Shown: positions 19,301-29,096, numbered from the stretch's first letter. The stretch is DNA of 64,000 nucleotides from Paenibacillus rhizophilus (GCF_003854965.1 NZ_RQPI01000005.1:186001-250000); one strand, 5' to 3'. Made by a program: numbers and translations. Notes: generated from the sequence alone by a model not told the origin.

Positions 19301-19900
19301 GCGCAGCGCCGCTTCGTTCTCCTTGACCCGGCGGCTGAGCTTCAGCGCCAGCTGGTCGCCATACTGCTCCAAATGGAACAGACGCTGAAGCATCTGTCTG
19401 CGGTCTACGCCGCGAAGGGACAGAAACTCGGCGAACTTGCCCTGAGGAAGGACGACGGCCCGGGTGAAATCGTCCATCTTTAGCCCGATTTTGTCCTCGA
19501 CGCAGCGCGTCACCTCCGCGAGCTTGTCCGCCACTACGGTCTCTCCGTCCGGGCCAATCTCGATGAAGCGGCTCACCGAATTGCTGACGGACTGTTCTCC
19601 TGTCCGTTTGAATCTTCGCTCTACCCGGTAGCGGTGCGACCCTTCGGAGGAAGCCAGCTCGAAGGTAAACGCCACGGCAAGGGAATCCTCGGAATGATTC
19701 ATGATCCCCTGCGTCCCGTTCACTGCCCGTTCCACCTTGCCGTACATCGCCAGGGTAATCGCGTCGAGCAGGCTTGATTTACCGCTGCCCGTCGGTCCGA
19801 AGATGCCGAACAGCCCGGTCTCGCACAAGCCCAAAAAATCGATCTCCTGACTTTCGCGGTAGCTCTGCAGCCCGCTTACTTTCAATAGTATCGGCTTCAT
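16370..19900 (-). CDS. sbcC: Exonuclease SbcCD subunit C
   Basis: SMC/Rad50-like ATPase subunit of the SbcCD nuclease, which cleaves hairpins and blocked DNA ends. 1176 residues. Walker A GPTGSGKSSLLDAITLAMYG (about 35-54), long coiled coils, and a central zinc hook CPVCGSSHHP. The C-terminal ABC signature STLSGGETFLTSLSLALAL and Walker B FFFLDEGFGTLDPE follow. It overlaps sbcD by 4 bases. An Ala/Gly/Ser-rich segment just after the hook (about 17920-18110) is unlike the rest of the protein and makes it longer than many homologues. Last gene of addB-addA-sbcD-sbcC. Confidence 0.97.
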   Translation of the reverse strand: MKPILLKVSGLQSYRESQEIDFLGLCETGLFGIFGPTGSGKSSLLDAITLAMYGKVERAVNGTQGIMNHSEDSLAVAFTFELASSEGSHRYRVERRFKRTGEQSVSNSVSRFIEIGPDGETVVADKLAEVTRCVEDKIGLKMDDFTRAVVLPQGKFAEFLSLRGVDRRQMLQRLFHLEQYGDQLALKLSRRVKENEAALRAVEAEQQGLGSAGAEDVQAAEERLAEAVRHAAECRERLEAATGRFERFGRIRELQEERTRREVQLLELRAREEQIASLESRLLKGDEATKIAPALKAWRSAEETWRTRAAAADRLETHLAASEQEAARAGEAEQQAHGALAAEEPALREREGRLRQALELEAELAGLRRELAALAERKGEASRGLEASRETLARERELLAKGQKRQQELQRSLLPLEVRSQERQALQEAMQSLQGLRSAESQWEQAERERLERAAALGAVRSRLAEAEAAGVRLAEARAAAVRDAALHLERAASAEDAAAAIAGRLEQHCAELEAALRERELHRLSLSLSRELQDGAPCPVCGSSHHPAPASLRDGGEDPAEERKLQEAKVLAGRALEARAGLRSLREQDRAWLEQAYGESGSFSGIPAAAGASLAGTGQGVSGSSQAAAALSREAVSGLTESAPDTDRKPVFGAAAAGGEAASAWPAASGVAELEEQLAGLQSRSKELRREAAQWQEEDRRSQQRLLKEAAEAEAARSWEEQTAAKAEELKRQFSALRQEWERRFPQLAPGEAEYAYGGLRRKDEEAEKIRGRLDISVKFLEEKSASAQMLQERIAGLDKELAAWTAQHTGKEELLGEKERRLQQWTEGRSAGTLMAECERRLQELQTAAEEGRRRHRAAADRAQQDAREAAIARQAADSAREHCDAAAANWEECLASSPFASADEAEAAALDDGEREAAFARVRTHRDGEAEVKVQLRHIDEKLGGASLTEDEWRECETNLRRCKEDDEAALQAKARGERDLEDLRQRHIRWTVLENLRDEHESLQSRLSKLQSCLRGNAFVEYIAEEQLMQVCQAASQRLRFLSRQRYALEVDSGGGFVIRDDGNGGVKRPVSTLSGGETFLTSLSLALALSAQIQLRGQYPLQFFFLDEGFGTLDPELLDTVITSLERLHNDRLSVGIISHVPELRARLARKLIVVPALPGGEGSRILFEKN

Positions 19901-21078
19901 CTCGTATCGTCCGCCTCCTGTCCGTCACGATCTTCCTCCGCCAGTTCCAGAAACAGCTCCACAAGGCTGTCCTCAGGCTCCGCTCCCCCGGTCTGGCGTT
20001 GATAGAACTTTCTGAACAGCTCCTGCACCGGCATCCGGGAGCGGAGGGACGCTTCCAGTTCCTTCTCCATCTCCGGGTATACCGGCCGGATATGTACGAT
20101 ACCTTCCCGCGACTTGCGCAGCCGCTGAATATCTCCCATCGACAGCGCCTCGCTCAGGCGGATTCTCAGATCGATGAACGCATTGGCGTCTCTGCCCTCG
20201 TCCAGCCACCGGTACACTTCATCCAATCCGTCTGCACAATCCCACTCCACCAGGGGACGGCCGCACCGGAGCAGAATTTCTTCCGGCTTCGCCTCCGCTC
20301 CCGGCGAGAGATCCAGCATCGTCACGGACTTGGCTTGACCCGCCTCCGAAAAGCTGTACGCCAGCGGAGAACCGCTGTAGCGGATCATCCCTTCTCCCTT
20401 GACCTTCTGAGGCCGGTGGAGGTGGCCGAGCGCCGTATACTGCGCCCCGCATGCCAACGCTGAAGGATCGACGGTATACGCCCCGCCGACCTGGATCGGA
20501 CGCTCGGAGTCGCTCTCCACGCCGCCCAGCACATAAATGTGGCTCATCGCCAGATTAACCGTGTCAGGCGTGAATTCCCGGGACAGAAGCTGCATCAGGC
20601 GGCCTACGCGCGCGCTGTAAGCGAGCCGCAGTCCGGCTTCGTCGCTGTCTTCGGCCAGGAGCTCGCCAAGGCGGGCTTCGGAAGGATACGGAAGAGCCGC
20701 GATACGCGCGGTTTCTCCAGTACGGGCCACCCGGACCGTCACCGGATTGCTTGCGGGCAGGCCGACAAGCGTGATGCCGTGTCCGAAGACAAGCGGGGAC
20801 ACGGAGGATACCCGCTCGGGCTGGTCATGGTTGCCGGCAATTACGACCAGCTGCCTTCCGCCGGAGGCAAGTCTTGAGGCCGCTTCGTAGAACAGCTGCT
20901 CGGCCGCAGCCGGAGGGTTGACCGAGTCGTAGACGTCCCCTGCCATCATTATGAGGTCCACCCGTTCCTCCTCGGCAATGGCGACCAACTCATCAATAAA
21001 CGCCTCCTGCTCCTTCTGCCTGCTTCTTCCCTCCAGCGTACGGCCCAAATGCCAGTCGCCCGTATGCAAAATCCGCAT
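19897..21078 (-). CDS. sbcD: Exonuclease SbcCD subunit D
   Basis: Mre11-like Mn-dependent phosphoesterase subunit of SbcCD (3'-5' exonuclease and endonuclease on hairpins). 393 residues from ATG 21078. Metal-site motifs HTGDWHLGR (residues about 5-13), AGDVYDSVNPP, GNHDQPE, MSHIYVLGG and ALGHLHRPQ are all intact. An in-frame start at 21123 would add 15 residues before the invariant MRILHTGDWHLG. Overlaps sbcC by 4 bases. A 16-bp tandem repeat lies in the 242-bp gap to addA. Confidence 0.97.
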   Translation of the reverse strand: MRILHTGDWHLGRTLEGRSRQKEQEAFIDELVAIAEEERVDLIMMAGDVYDSVNPPAAAEQLFYEAASRLASGGRQLVVIAGNHDQPERVSSVSPLVFGHGITLVGLPASNPVTVRVARTGETARIAALPYPSEARLGELLAEDSDEAGLRLAYSARVGRLMQLLSREFTPDTVNLAMSHIYVLGGVESDSERPIQVGGAYTVDPSALACGAQYTALGHLHRPQKVKGEGMIRYSGSPLAYSFSEAGQAKSVTMLDLSPGAEAKPEEILLRCGRPLVEWDCADGLDEVYRWLDEGRDANAFIDLRIRLSEALSMGDIQRLRKSREGIVHIRPVYPEMEKELEASLRSRMPVQELFRKFYQRQTGGAEPEDSLVELFLELAEEDRDGQEADDTR

Positions 21079-21214
21079 GTTCCCGCCTCTTTCCCGCCCC
21101 TGCCGGGCGAATTTAAATATCATAAATTGCCAAATAGCATAAACCTGAAGTCAATTGCCCCTTGCCGCAGATCCTTGTTTAATGGTGCGAGTTCACGGTT
21201 ATGGGTGGTTCAAG

Positions 21215-21290
21215 GTATAGCCGATTCATGGCATAGCCAATTCACCGTATAGCCGATTCACCGTATAGCAGGTTCACGGTATAGCCGGGA
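21215..21290. repeat. 16-bp tandem repeat between addA and sbcD
   Basis: Unit approximately GTATAGCCGATTCACC, starting at 21215, 21231, 21247, 21263 and (partial) 21279. About 4.7 copies with one to four substitutions each. Period 16 is not a multiple of three and no gene crosses it. Confidence 0.88.
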
Positions 21291-21320
21291 CTGGTCCACT
21301 GTCGTCTGGCAGCGTCAACC

Positions 21321-24300
21321 TTATACTCGGACGGCATGGCCGCCGTCAAAGAAATACAGCCATGCCTCAGCGATCTCTTCACCCAAAATATCACCCAGCG
21401 CCTCTGAATACAGACTGAGCTGGTAGCGGTATTTCTCTTCCAGAGCTTCCAGTCCGCCTCTATGCTCAAGAACCGCGTCGCTCTTGTAATCCAGCAAGAT
21501 CAACCGCCCTTCCTCTCGGAACAGACAGTCGATAACCCCTTGGATTAATACGGAAGGAGAGGCTGTGCCGCTCTCTCCAGGCAGCTCCGAGGATGCCTTG
21601 TCCAGAGCCTGAAGACCCCGGTAGGCTTCGGAAGCGGGCACCATATAGCTGAAAGGCATTTCCCTTCTCTTCCACGGAGAAGCGAGCAGCCTGCGACCGA
21701 GCGGATGGTCGTAAAAAGCCGCTGCTTTATCCGGCTCGACCGCCGCCGCTTGTTCTTCCGTCAAAATACAAAGCTGCACCAGCCTTTCCAGCGTCTCCTG
21801 CACTTCGGCAAGGCCAACCTCGCCCTCCAACGGAATATGCTGCATGACGGTATGGTATACCGTCCCGCGTTCCGCCGGGGTTACGCCGCGCTGTTCCATG
21901 AACCTCGGACGCCGCAAATGCAGGCTGTCGGCGGCGCCGGAGCTGCGCTCCCGCGCTCTGGGAAGTTGTTCTTCCAATAGGTCGAACGAAGGTTGATCTT
22001 GCAAAGACAACAGGGATTTCAATTCTGTAACGGAAGTCTTGGCCGGAATACCGGCAGCCGCCTCATAAGGGTAACGCCATGACAGCCGCTCGGCCGCTCC
22101 GGCCTTTATCCCGTCATAAGCCTTAACCGGAACCCCCCGTCTCAGTTCATGAAGCGCCGTTCTTCTCGCTTCTTCTCCGTCTTCGCCGCCCTCCTTGACT
22201 GTTAGCGCGCCCGCTTCCAGTTCGGAGGATGGCAGGACGCTGACGCTCCAGTTGGACAGATCGCCACGCAAGGTAAGCGGAGCCGCTCCTTCCTTACCGG
22301 CGATTTTCCGCAGAATCGCCGCCCCGGGGTGCCGGATCAACGCCGGGCCCACCCAATCCAGATAGCTGCGTCCCCGGGCGAGTAGATGATCGGGCAGCAG
22401 TTGATCTTCTCCGGCGCCCGACGACATCCAGTTCGCCGCTTTGCCCGCAAGATCCCGGACGGTTCCGACGAGAATCATCTTGTCGCGCGGGCGTGTAAGC
22501 CCCACATACAGCACCCGCATTTCCTCCGCCAACAGCTCCAGCCGCGAACGGCGGCCGATGGCGAGATAGGGCAGCGTCGGATAGCTGACCCGGGTCTCCC
22601 GTTCCAGAAAGCGCGGGCCGAAGCCGAGCTCCTTGTGCATCAGAAACGGCGCATAAAGATCCTGCCGGTTGAAGCCCTTGGACATTCCGGCAAGAAAAAC
22701 GACCGGAAACTCAAGACCTTTGCTCTTATGGATCGTCATGATCCGGACGCCTTCGCCCTGTTCGCCGCTTCCGCCGGCCGCGCCCAAATCTCCGCCGTTC
22801 TCCCGGAGCCGGGATATGAACACCAGGAACCGGAACAAGCCGCGGGCCGAGGTATCGTTCTCGAATTGAACCGCCCGGTCGTATAGCGCTTTAAGATTGC
22901 TCTGACGCTGGGCGCCCCCGGGTAGCCCGCCGATCCATTCCAGATATCCGCTCTCTCGGTAAATGCGCCAGATCAGGCCGCTTACGTCGCCTTGGCGCGC
23001 CTCGTCGCGCCAGCCCTCGAGCTGTTCGAGAAACCGGTTCAGCTTATTTCGGAGACTGACGGAAATGGATGGACCGGCGGTTTCCGACTCACCGGACACC
23101 GTCAGCTCAGCGTTTACCATCTCACCGGCAGCCGCCGTCTCCGCCGCGTTTTCGGCGCCGCCCCGAACGTCGAATGCTCCGCCGACTTCGTTTCCGATTA
23201 CGCTCCCGAAGCCGGCCGTAATCTCGTCTGCCTTCACGGCAGCATGAGCAGCTTCCTGCCCTGCGCTTCCCGCGCCGCCCGCCGTTAGGCCTCCCGAGAC
23301 CGCCGCGATTACCGCGTCATAAAACGAGCCTACGCCGCACAGGCGCACCTTCGCCAATTCTTCTTCGGTCAGACCGACGACAGGCGAGCGCAGCGTTCCG
23401 GCCAGCGGGATGTCCTGCTGAGGATTGTCGACGACTTTCAGCAGGGAGAGAATGACCTCGACTTCGGTCGCCTGAAAATAGCCCCTATTCTGGTCGCCAT
23501 AGGCCGGAATGCCCTCCAGCCTTAGCTCTTCCATCATCAGCGGCGCCCACAGGCTTGCGGAACGGAGCAAAATCACAATGTCGCCGTAAGCAACCGGGCG
23601 CATCGTTCCAAGTCCCTTGTCATAAATCTGCAGCGGCTCGCCGCCATCCATGCCCGTCATACGGATAATCCGCCGGGCGATGGCGCGGGCTTCCAGCTGA
23701 GCCGTTTCGCTTTCGATCAATTCGCTTTCAGCCGTCTCCGCTTCCCCGTCTTCGGCCCTTTCCTCCGGCAGGCCTTTGGAGCTGCCCCGGTCGATCAGCA
23801 GCAGTTCCGGAGCAAAATACGTATCCGGCCCCTTGTCTGCCGCGCCGGGAAAGTTAGCGCCGTATACAAGCTCCGCCCGCTCATCGTAGGCGATTTCGGC
23901 CACCGTTTCGTTCATAATCTGGCGGAACAGCATATTGACGGCGTTAACGACCTCCATCCGGCTGCGAAAATTTCGCGACAGATCGATGACAATTCCTTTT
24001 TTCTCTCCGGTTTCAGCCTCGCTTACCGCTGTGCTGCCAGATTCGTCCGTTCCCAGACTTTCCCGCTTGTGTTCCTCTTTGAATCCGCTCTTGCCATAGC
24101 TGCGGTACTTGTCCAGGAACAATCCCGGCTCCGCGAGGCGAAAGCGGTAAATGCTCTGCTTCATATCGCCTACCATGAACCGGTTGCCCGGATCTTCTCT
24201 CGAAATCAGCCGCACAATTTCTTCTTGGACACTGTTCGTATCCTGATATTCGTCAAGCAGCACCTCGTCGAACTGTGCCCGGTACTCCAGTGCGGCATCC

Positions 24301-25484
24301 GAAGGCATGGAATAGCCCGCCGCCGAATCAGTGTGGCGCAGAATTGCCAGGCAGTAATGCTCCAGGTCACTGAAATCGACCAGCCCTTTGCCCGCTTTCT
24401 CCGCACGGTAACGCTCACCGAACAGGATCACCGTTTCCGCCAGTTCCGTCATCAGCGGAGCCGCTTCATGCAGCTCCCGGAGGAACGCGTCCGCCGGACG
24501 TCCGAACAGCGAGTTCTGCAGCTCGCCGATGATCTTCTTGACTTCGTCCCGCAGACCCTTGACGGTCTCCTGCAGAGCGGGATCGGTCGCGTCTTTCTTG
24601 CACGGCTTCAGCTTTCCAAATGAGGCGCCGCTGAACAGGTCGTAGAGCTCGGCCCAAGGCCTCTCTTCCACGGCCTGCCGCAGCCCTTCAACCATATCCA
24701 AATCCGCCGCCAGATTATCGGCGTATGGCGTGGGTCCGCCGGGCTGAAGGGCGATTTGCCGTCCCCGCTCCAGTTGGCTGGCTGCGGCAGACAGCGCCAG
24801 CCCCGCCTCCTCGAGTATGCTCCGCACCCAGGGGGTGCGGGACAAGGCTTCGGTATCCGGCAGCGAGAAGCCCGCAGCCGTTTCTCGCAGCCACTCCTCC
24901 GGCCACGGATGGCTTCGCGCAAAATCATGCAGCCGCTGAACGAGCGCATGCACGGCGTCATCGGTGCGCTCCCCGCTGAACCAGTCCGCCAATTGCACGA
25001 ACACGCCGTCTTCGCCGGCCTCTTCATATTTTTCCTCGAACAGCTCCTCAAGGATTTCCTGGCGCATGATCTCCGCTTCATGTTCATTCAGAATGCGGAA
25101 ACCGGGGTCCAGCGGAATCAGTTGATAATAGCGCCGGATGACCTCAAGGCAGAAGGAGTGCAGCGTCGTGATCGAGGCTCTGCCAAGCAGCGCCAGCTGG
25201 CGCCGCAAATGGGCGTTGTCCGGATCTTGCTCCAGCTTACGGTCCAGCGCCTCACGGATGCGCTGCCGCATCTCGGACGCGGCCGCTTTGGTAAAAGTCG
25301 CCACCAGCAGCCGGTCCACTCTGAAGCCGCTGCTTTCGTCGCCGATTTTGCGGATGATCCGCTCGACGAGCACAGCGGTCTTGCCGGAGCCGGCCGCAGC
25401 CGCCACAAGAATGTCGTCCCCGCTCTCCGCGATGGCCCGCCATTGATCGTCGCTCCATATGCTTCCTTCCGGTTTTGCCGGCAT
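21321..25484 (-). CDS. addA: ATP-dependent helicase/nuclease subunit A
   Basis: UvrD-type helicase and nuclease subunit of AddAB, which processes double-strand breaks to Chi-like sites for RecA loading. 1387 residues, longer than the roughly 1230 of B. subtilis. Walker A AAAAGSGKTAVLVERI near residue 30, the DEVLLDEYQDTNSVQEEIV Walker B region, helicase motif MTIHKSKGLEFPVVFLAGM, and a RecB-type nuclease site ILLDYKSD with RYQLSLYSEAL at the C-terminus. Start ATG 25484 is 2 bases after the addB stop with GGAGGAAAC before it. The upstream extension of the frame overlaps addB and is not used. An Ala/Gly-rich insert (about 23065-23310) interrupts the helicase. Confidence 0.97.
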   Translation of the reverse strand: MPAKPEGSIWSDDQWRAIAESGDDILVAAAAGSGKTAVLVERIIRKIGDESSGFRVDRLLVATFTKAAASEMRQRIREALDRKLEQDPDNAHLRRQLALLGRASITTLHSFCLEVIRRYYQLIPLDPGFRILNEHEAEIMRQEILEELFEEKYEEAGEDGVFVQLADWFSGERTDDAVHALVQRLHDFARSHPWPEEWLRETAAGFSLPDTEALSRTPWVRSILEEAGLALSAAASQLERGRQIALQPGGPTPYADNLAADLDMVEGLRQAVEERPWAELYDLFSGASFGKLKPCKKDATDPALQETVKGLRDEVKKIIGELQNSLFGRPADAFLRELHEAAPLMTELAETVILFGERYRAEKAGKGLVDFSDLEHYCLAILRHTDSAAGYSMPSDAALEYRAQFDEVLLDEYQDTNSVQEEIVRLISREDPGNRFMVGDMKQSIYRFRLAEPGLFLDKYRSYGKSGFKEEHKRESLGTDESGSTAVSEAETGEKKGIVIDLSRNFRSRMEVVNAVNMLFRQIMNETVAEIAYDERAELVYGANFPGAADKGPDTYFAPELLLIDRGSSKGLPEERAEDGEAETAESELIESETAQLEARAIARRIIRMTGMDGGEPLQIYDKGLGTMRPVAYGDIVILLRSASLWAPLMMEELRLEGIPAYGDQNRGYFQATEVEVILSLLKVVDNPQQDIPLAGTLRSPVVGLTEEELAKVRLCGVGSFYDAVIAAVSGGLTAGGAGSAGQEAAHAAVKADEITAGFGSVIGNEVGGAFDVRGGAENAAETAAAGEMVNAELTVSGESETAGPSISVSLRNKLNRFLEQLEGWRDEARQGDVSGLIWRIYRESGYLEWIGGLPGGAQRQSNLKALYDRAVQFENDTSARGLFRFLVFISRLRENGGDLGAAGGSGEQGEGVRIMTIHKSKGLEFPVVFLAGMSKGFNRQDLYAPFLMHKELGFGPRFLERETRVSYPTLPYLAIGRRSRLELLAEEMRVLYVGLTRPRDKMILVGTVRDLAGKAANWMSSGAGEDQLLPDHLLARGRSYLDWVGPALIRHPGAAILRKIAGKEGAAPLTLRGDLSNWSVSVLPSSELEAGALTVKEGGEDGEEARRTALHELRRGVPVKAYDGIKAGAAERLSWRYPYEAAAGIPAKTSVTELKSLLSLQDQPSFDLLEEQLPRARERSSGAADSLHLRRPRFMEQRGVTPAERGTVYHTVMQHIPLEGEVGLAEVQETLERLVQLCILTEEQAAAVEPDKAAAFYDHPLGRRLLASPWKRREMPFSYMVPASEAYRGLQALDKASSELPGESGTASPSVLIQGVIDCLFREEGRLILLDYKSDAVLEHRGGLEALEEKYRYQLSLYSEALGDILGEEIAEAWLYFFDGGHAVRV

Positions 25485-25486
25485 GA

Positions 25487-28400
25487 TCACGGTCTGTTTC
25501 CTCCTTCGTCTTTGCGGGACAGCATCTCCCAGATTGCGTCTTTGCCCGGCTTGCCCAAATGCTTGTATCCGTTGCCCTCCACGGCCTCGTCGAACTGGCA
25601 CACCGCCCTGTACGAACAGAACGTGCACGCAGTCTCCTGCTGAATCCTGTAAGGCGTGATAGCCACGTCCCCTTCCGTAATACGGGTTCCGATCTCCGTG
25701 ATCGTCCCTCTTACTGAAGACAGCAGGCGGTCCCACTGCTCGGGCGTGGCAACGGAGGCGCTGCTGTAGAAGCTGCCGTCGCTCTTCAATGCAACCGGCA
25801 CGATGCTGGAATGCCCCTTGTCCAGACTCGTATCCATGAGTGAGACGACCTCTCGGTCCGCCATGAGCAGACCCTTCATCTTGAACCGCTTCAGCAGCTC
25901 CTGCTGCGCCTGCTCCCGGTTCATGCCGTTAGGCGACGATAGCAGCGGATCATGGACGTGAAAATACAGTGTTCCCGCCGGGAATGCGGGCTCTCCAAGC
26001 CACTCCTCGGCATAGGTCAGCAGCACGTCCAGGTAGGTCAGCATCTGCAGCGACAACCCGTAGTACACTTCATGCAGCTTAAGGTCCTTGCGGCTTGATT
26101 TATAATCGATGACCCGGAGCAATATCCCGTTCTCGCCCTCCGCGGTATCGACGCGGTCGATCCTTCCTACAACTTCCATCAGGCAGCCGTTCGGCAGCTG
26201 GATGCGCAGGGGCGGCAGCGACTTGCCCGGACCGAAATCCAGCTCTAGAAAAGCGGTGTCGAAGCTGCCCCGGCGCGCATGCTCCCCGAGAATAACGGAA
26301 GCCCGCCCGACAATATTCTTAAGCTTGCGCGAAATATAGCCGTAACGCTTGGAACTCATCAAAATCTCTCCCTGAAGCATCGGAGACAGCATATCCACCG
26401 TCTTTCCGGCTTCATTCCGGCATTCCTCGGGGGTCATAGCGCCCCAGCTTCGTCCCTCGTCCCGCAGCTTTGTCGCCATGGTGCTCAACGCGGCGTGAAA
26501 CAGCTGCCCGATATCGGGAGCCTGAAGCTTATATAGCTGGCGCTCCTTGAGACGCAAGCCGTAGGAGGCGAAATGAGAGAACGGACAGGAGACGAATTTC
26601 TCCATGCGCGAGACGCTTCCACGCAGTGTAGAGCCGCCATATAACCGCAGACTCGTTTCCCGCCTGAGGGGAACTCCGGGATTGCGGTAAAACAGCGAGC
26701 TTATCAACGTCTGCATGCGCGGGCGCCATTCCTCGCTCTCCGCAAACCAGTTGTAGACCTCCCACCAGATTTGCGGGATATCCTGTCCCTGCTTCCATTG
26801 GCGCAGCTGTACGATCAGCATGCGCAGGCTCTGCTCCGGATGGCCGATGAAGTCATGGTGCTCCTCGGGCGGAGCCGATGCCGGAAGGCTCTGCAGAGGA
26901 TGCTCGGCAACCGCCGGATACATCCGGCGTAAATGGCGGATGACCTCCGACGGAAGCAGCGACTTGCCCTCATCGTCCGTACACGCATAGCTGATCCACA
27001 GCTTGCGGGAAGCCGCCGTCAGCGAGTTGTAGATCAGGAAGCGCTCGTCCAGCAATTTTCGCGAAGCACCCGGGGCCAGTTCCATGCCCGCGCCTTCCAG
27101 AAGGGACCGCTCCGACTCGGACAGCACCCCGTCCTCCTGGAACTGAGCCGGTACGACACCTTCATTGAAGCCGAGCAAAAAGGCATATTTGACTCCCGAC
27201 GTCCGGGTCCGGTCCATCGTCCCGACAAGCACCTGATCGAGCGAAGGAGGAACAAGCCCCATCCGCAGTTCGGCAAGTCCCGTTTCCAAAATGCCGGCGA
27301 ACATGTCGAAGCTTAATGCCTCTTCGCCCATCATCTCCACAATCTGATCCAACAGATCGAGGACGGCTCGCCACAGCTGCCGGTGCTCCCGGGCGTCCTG
27401 CGTTCTTCCTTCTTCCAATGCCGCTGCGCCCATGTATTCCAGCTTCCGGGCTGCGGCGGTGTCTTCCAGCAGTTCGAATACCGCTCTGCATAAGTCCTCG
27501 CCGCTGCGGCTCTTCTTGATTCGCTGTTCAAAAGCTTTCAGCGGCCCGGTCACCGCCTCCCGGCATGCTTCCATCAGCGGCACCAGTCTGTCGTCAGTCT
27601 TTCCTCCGCCTTCCAGCGACAGGCTCGGGATCGCCTTCCATTTGTAATTCTTGTCGGTCCAGCGGTAGCCTTGAATGCCGCAGGCAAGAACGTAGTTTTC
27701 CAGGGTATCCATATCGTCCCTGGTCAAGCTGCCGTCCGGCGGAAGCAGAAAATCCGTCTTTATGCACCGGAACACATCCTCATACCGCCAGCGGCGGCGG
27801 ACGATGTCCAGCGACGAACGGATAAACTCCACCAGCGGATGATGCAGCTCGCCTGCCTTGCGGTCCAGGAAGAACGGTACGCTGTAATCACGGAAAAGCG
27901 CAGGCACGAGGTAATCGTAATCCTCCAGCTTGCGGACGAACACGGCCATTTCGCCGTACTTCGCTCCTTCTTCGCGCGCCAGCCTCATCATCTCTCGCAG
28001 CGCGCCTTCAATCTCCGCCCGTTTGTTCACGCCCGCCCGGATCGTAATTGCCCCCTCCACGGACTCCGGTCCCCGGTACACCAGCCTGCGGTCAAAGCCC
28101 CGCTCCAGATGCGCCAAAGCGGGAGCCTCTGCAAAGCGCGGCAGCGCCGCAGGCGCCAGCACTTCGTCCCTGACATCCCCGCCGAGTTCTTCCGCCATTC
28201 CTCTCAGCTTGATGTAAGCGGAGGCCGAAGGATGGAACAGATCCAGCTCATGGGGCCGGTTTACGCCTAGAAAAGGCCGGTCGAGCGTCAGCGCGATCGT
28301 TATATCGGCGGCATGCAGCATCAATTGGCGCAGCACCATAAACTCGCGGGCCGTAAACCCCCGGAAGCCGTCTACGAAAATGGACGAGCCCCTAACAAAA

Positions 28401-28990
28401 GAGGAGGAAGGAATCAACTCCGCAAGTTCGGCCAGCCGGTCTTCTTCGTCCATATACAGCTTGGACATTTCCTTCTCCAGATCGTCGAATACAAGCTGCA
28501 AATCCTCAAGCTTACCGGTAAGGATCGGACTTCCGCCCGCAGACTCCCGCAGCCGGGACATCTGCTCCTCCAGATCGGATGCGCCGAGACAGCAGCGCTT
28601 CAGTTCGGAATGCAGCCGGCTCAACCGGTCCACAAATCCCGGACGGTCCGACGAAGCTCCGAACAGCTTCAGCTCTTCCTTGCGCCGGCTCAAAATCTTG
28701 TAAAGAAGCATCTTCTTGCCTTCATCGCCGATCGGAACACCACCCTGGCCGCCGGTTTCCTGTTTCACCCGGTAGGAGAGGCGCGGAAAGCTCAGCGTCT
28801 GCGCCCGCAGGCTTCCCCGAGCGTCGCAGGCACTCAGGAGACCTTGCTCGGCGCTAAAGGACCCCTGCTCCGGAACCAGCTGAATAATCGGAGGGCCGAG
28901 CGGGTCTTCGCGCAGAGCGGAACAGATCGCATTCCATATTTTCGTGGTCTTACCGCTTCCCGAGCGGCCGATCAGAAACGTTACCGACAT
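25487..28990 (-). CDS. addB: ATP-dependent helicase/nuclease subunit B
   Basis: Second subunit of the AddAB helicase-nuclease; contributes Chi recognition, a nuclease domain and an iron-sulfur cluster. 1167 residues. Starts MSVTFLIGRSGSGKTTKIW with a Walker-A-like P-loop. The C-terminal nuclease has RVIDYKSS. The 4Fe-4S ligands are one early Cys (KFVSCPFSHFA) plus ACTFCSYRAVCQFD near the end. First gene of addB-addA-sbcD-sbcC, preceded by an extended -10 promoter at 29088-29096 and by the terminator of the gene upstream. Confidence 0.97.
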   Translation of the reverse strand: MSVTFLIGRSGSGKTTKIWNAICSALREDPLGPPIIQLVPEQGSFSAEQGLLSACDARGSLRAQTLSFPRLSYRVKQETGGQGGVPIGDEGKKMLLYKILSRRKEELKLFGASSDRPGFVDRLSRLHSELKRCCLGASDLEEQMSRLRESAGGSPILTGKLEDLQLVFDDLEKEMSKLYMDEEDRLAELAELIPSSSFVRGSSIFVDGFRGFTAREFMVLRQLMLHAADITIALTLDRPFLGVNRPHELDLFHPSASAYIKLRGMAEELGGDVRDEVLAPAALPRFAEAPALAHLERGFDRRLVYRGPESVEGAITIRAGVNKRAEIEGALREMMRLAREEGAKYGEMAVFVRKLEDYDYLVPALFRDYSVPFFLDRKAGELHHPLVEFIRSSLDIVRRRWRYEDVFRCIKTDFLLPPDGSLTRDDMDTLENYVLACGIQGYRWTDKNYKWKAIPSLSLEGGGKTDDRLVPLMEACREAVTGPLKAFEQRIKKSRSGEDLCRAVFELLEDTAAARKLEYMGAAALEEGRTQDAREHRQLWRAVLDLLDQIVEMMGEEALSFDMFAGILETGLAELRMGLVPPSLDQVLVGTMDRTRTSGVKYAFLLGFNEGVVPAQFQEDGVLSESERSLLEGAGMELAPGASRKLLDERFLIYNSLTAASRKLWISYACTDDEGKSLLPSEVIRHLRRMYPAVAEHPLQSLPASAPPEEHHDFIGHPEQSLRMLIVQLRQWKQGQDIPQIWWEVYNWFAESEEWRPRMQTLISSLFYRNPGVPLRRETSLRLYGGSTLRGSVSRMEKFVSCPFSHFASYGLRLKERQLYKLQAPDIGQLFHAALSTMATKLRDEGRSWGAMTPEECRNEAGKTVDMLSPMLQGEILMSSKRYGYISRKLKNIVGRASVILGEHARRGSFDTAFLELDFGPGKSLPPLRIQLPNGCLMEVVGRIDRVDTAEGENGILLRVIDYKSSRKDLKLHEVYYGLSLQMLTYLDVLLTYAEEWLGEPAFPAGTLYFHVHDPLLSSPNGMNREQAQQELLKRFKMKGLLMADREVVSLMDTSLDKGHSSIVPVALKSDGSFYSSASVATPEQWDRLLSSVRGTITEIGTRITEGDVAITPYRIQQETACTFCSYRAVCQFDEAVEGNGYKHLGKPGKDAIWEMLSRKDEGGNRP

Positions 28991-29087
28991 GCTTCATAAA
29001 CTCCTTCCGCAAAAAAACTGCAATTCGGGCGTTCTGACAGCAGAGTCTGCCGCTTCGAAGCGAACAGAGGCTGTCATTCGTTCTATC

Positions 29088-29096
29088 ATTATATCA
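29088..29096 (-). promoter_or_regulatory. Extended -10 promoter of addB
   Basis: Minus strand TGATATAAT (29096-29088), TGn plus consensus TATAAT; no clear -35. The leader of about 95 nt can form a hairpin with GACAGC/GCTGTC arms around the palindrome CGCTTCGAAGCG. Confidence 0.55.

Noticed and set aside
17721..19388. Ser/Arg-rich 555-residue plus-strand frame opposite sbcC
   Set aside because: Low-complexity product caused by GC-biased codon positions of sbcC; no ribosome binding site and no domain.
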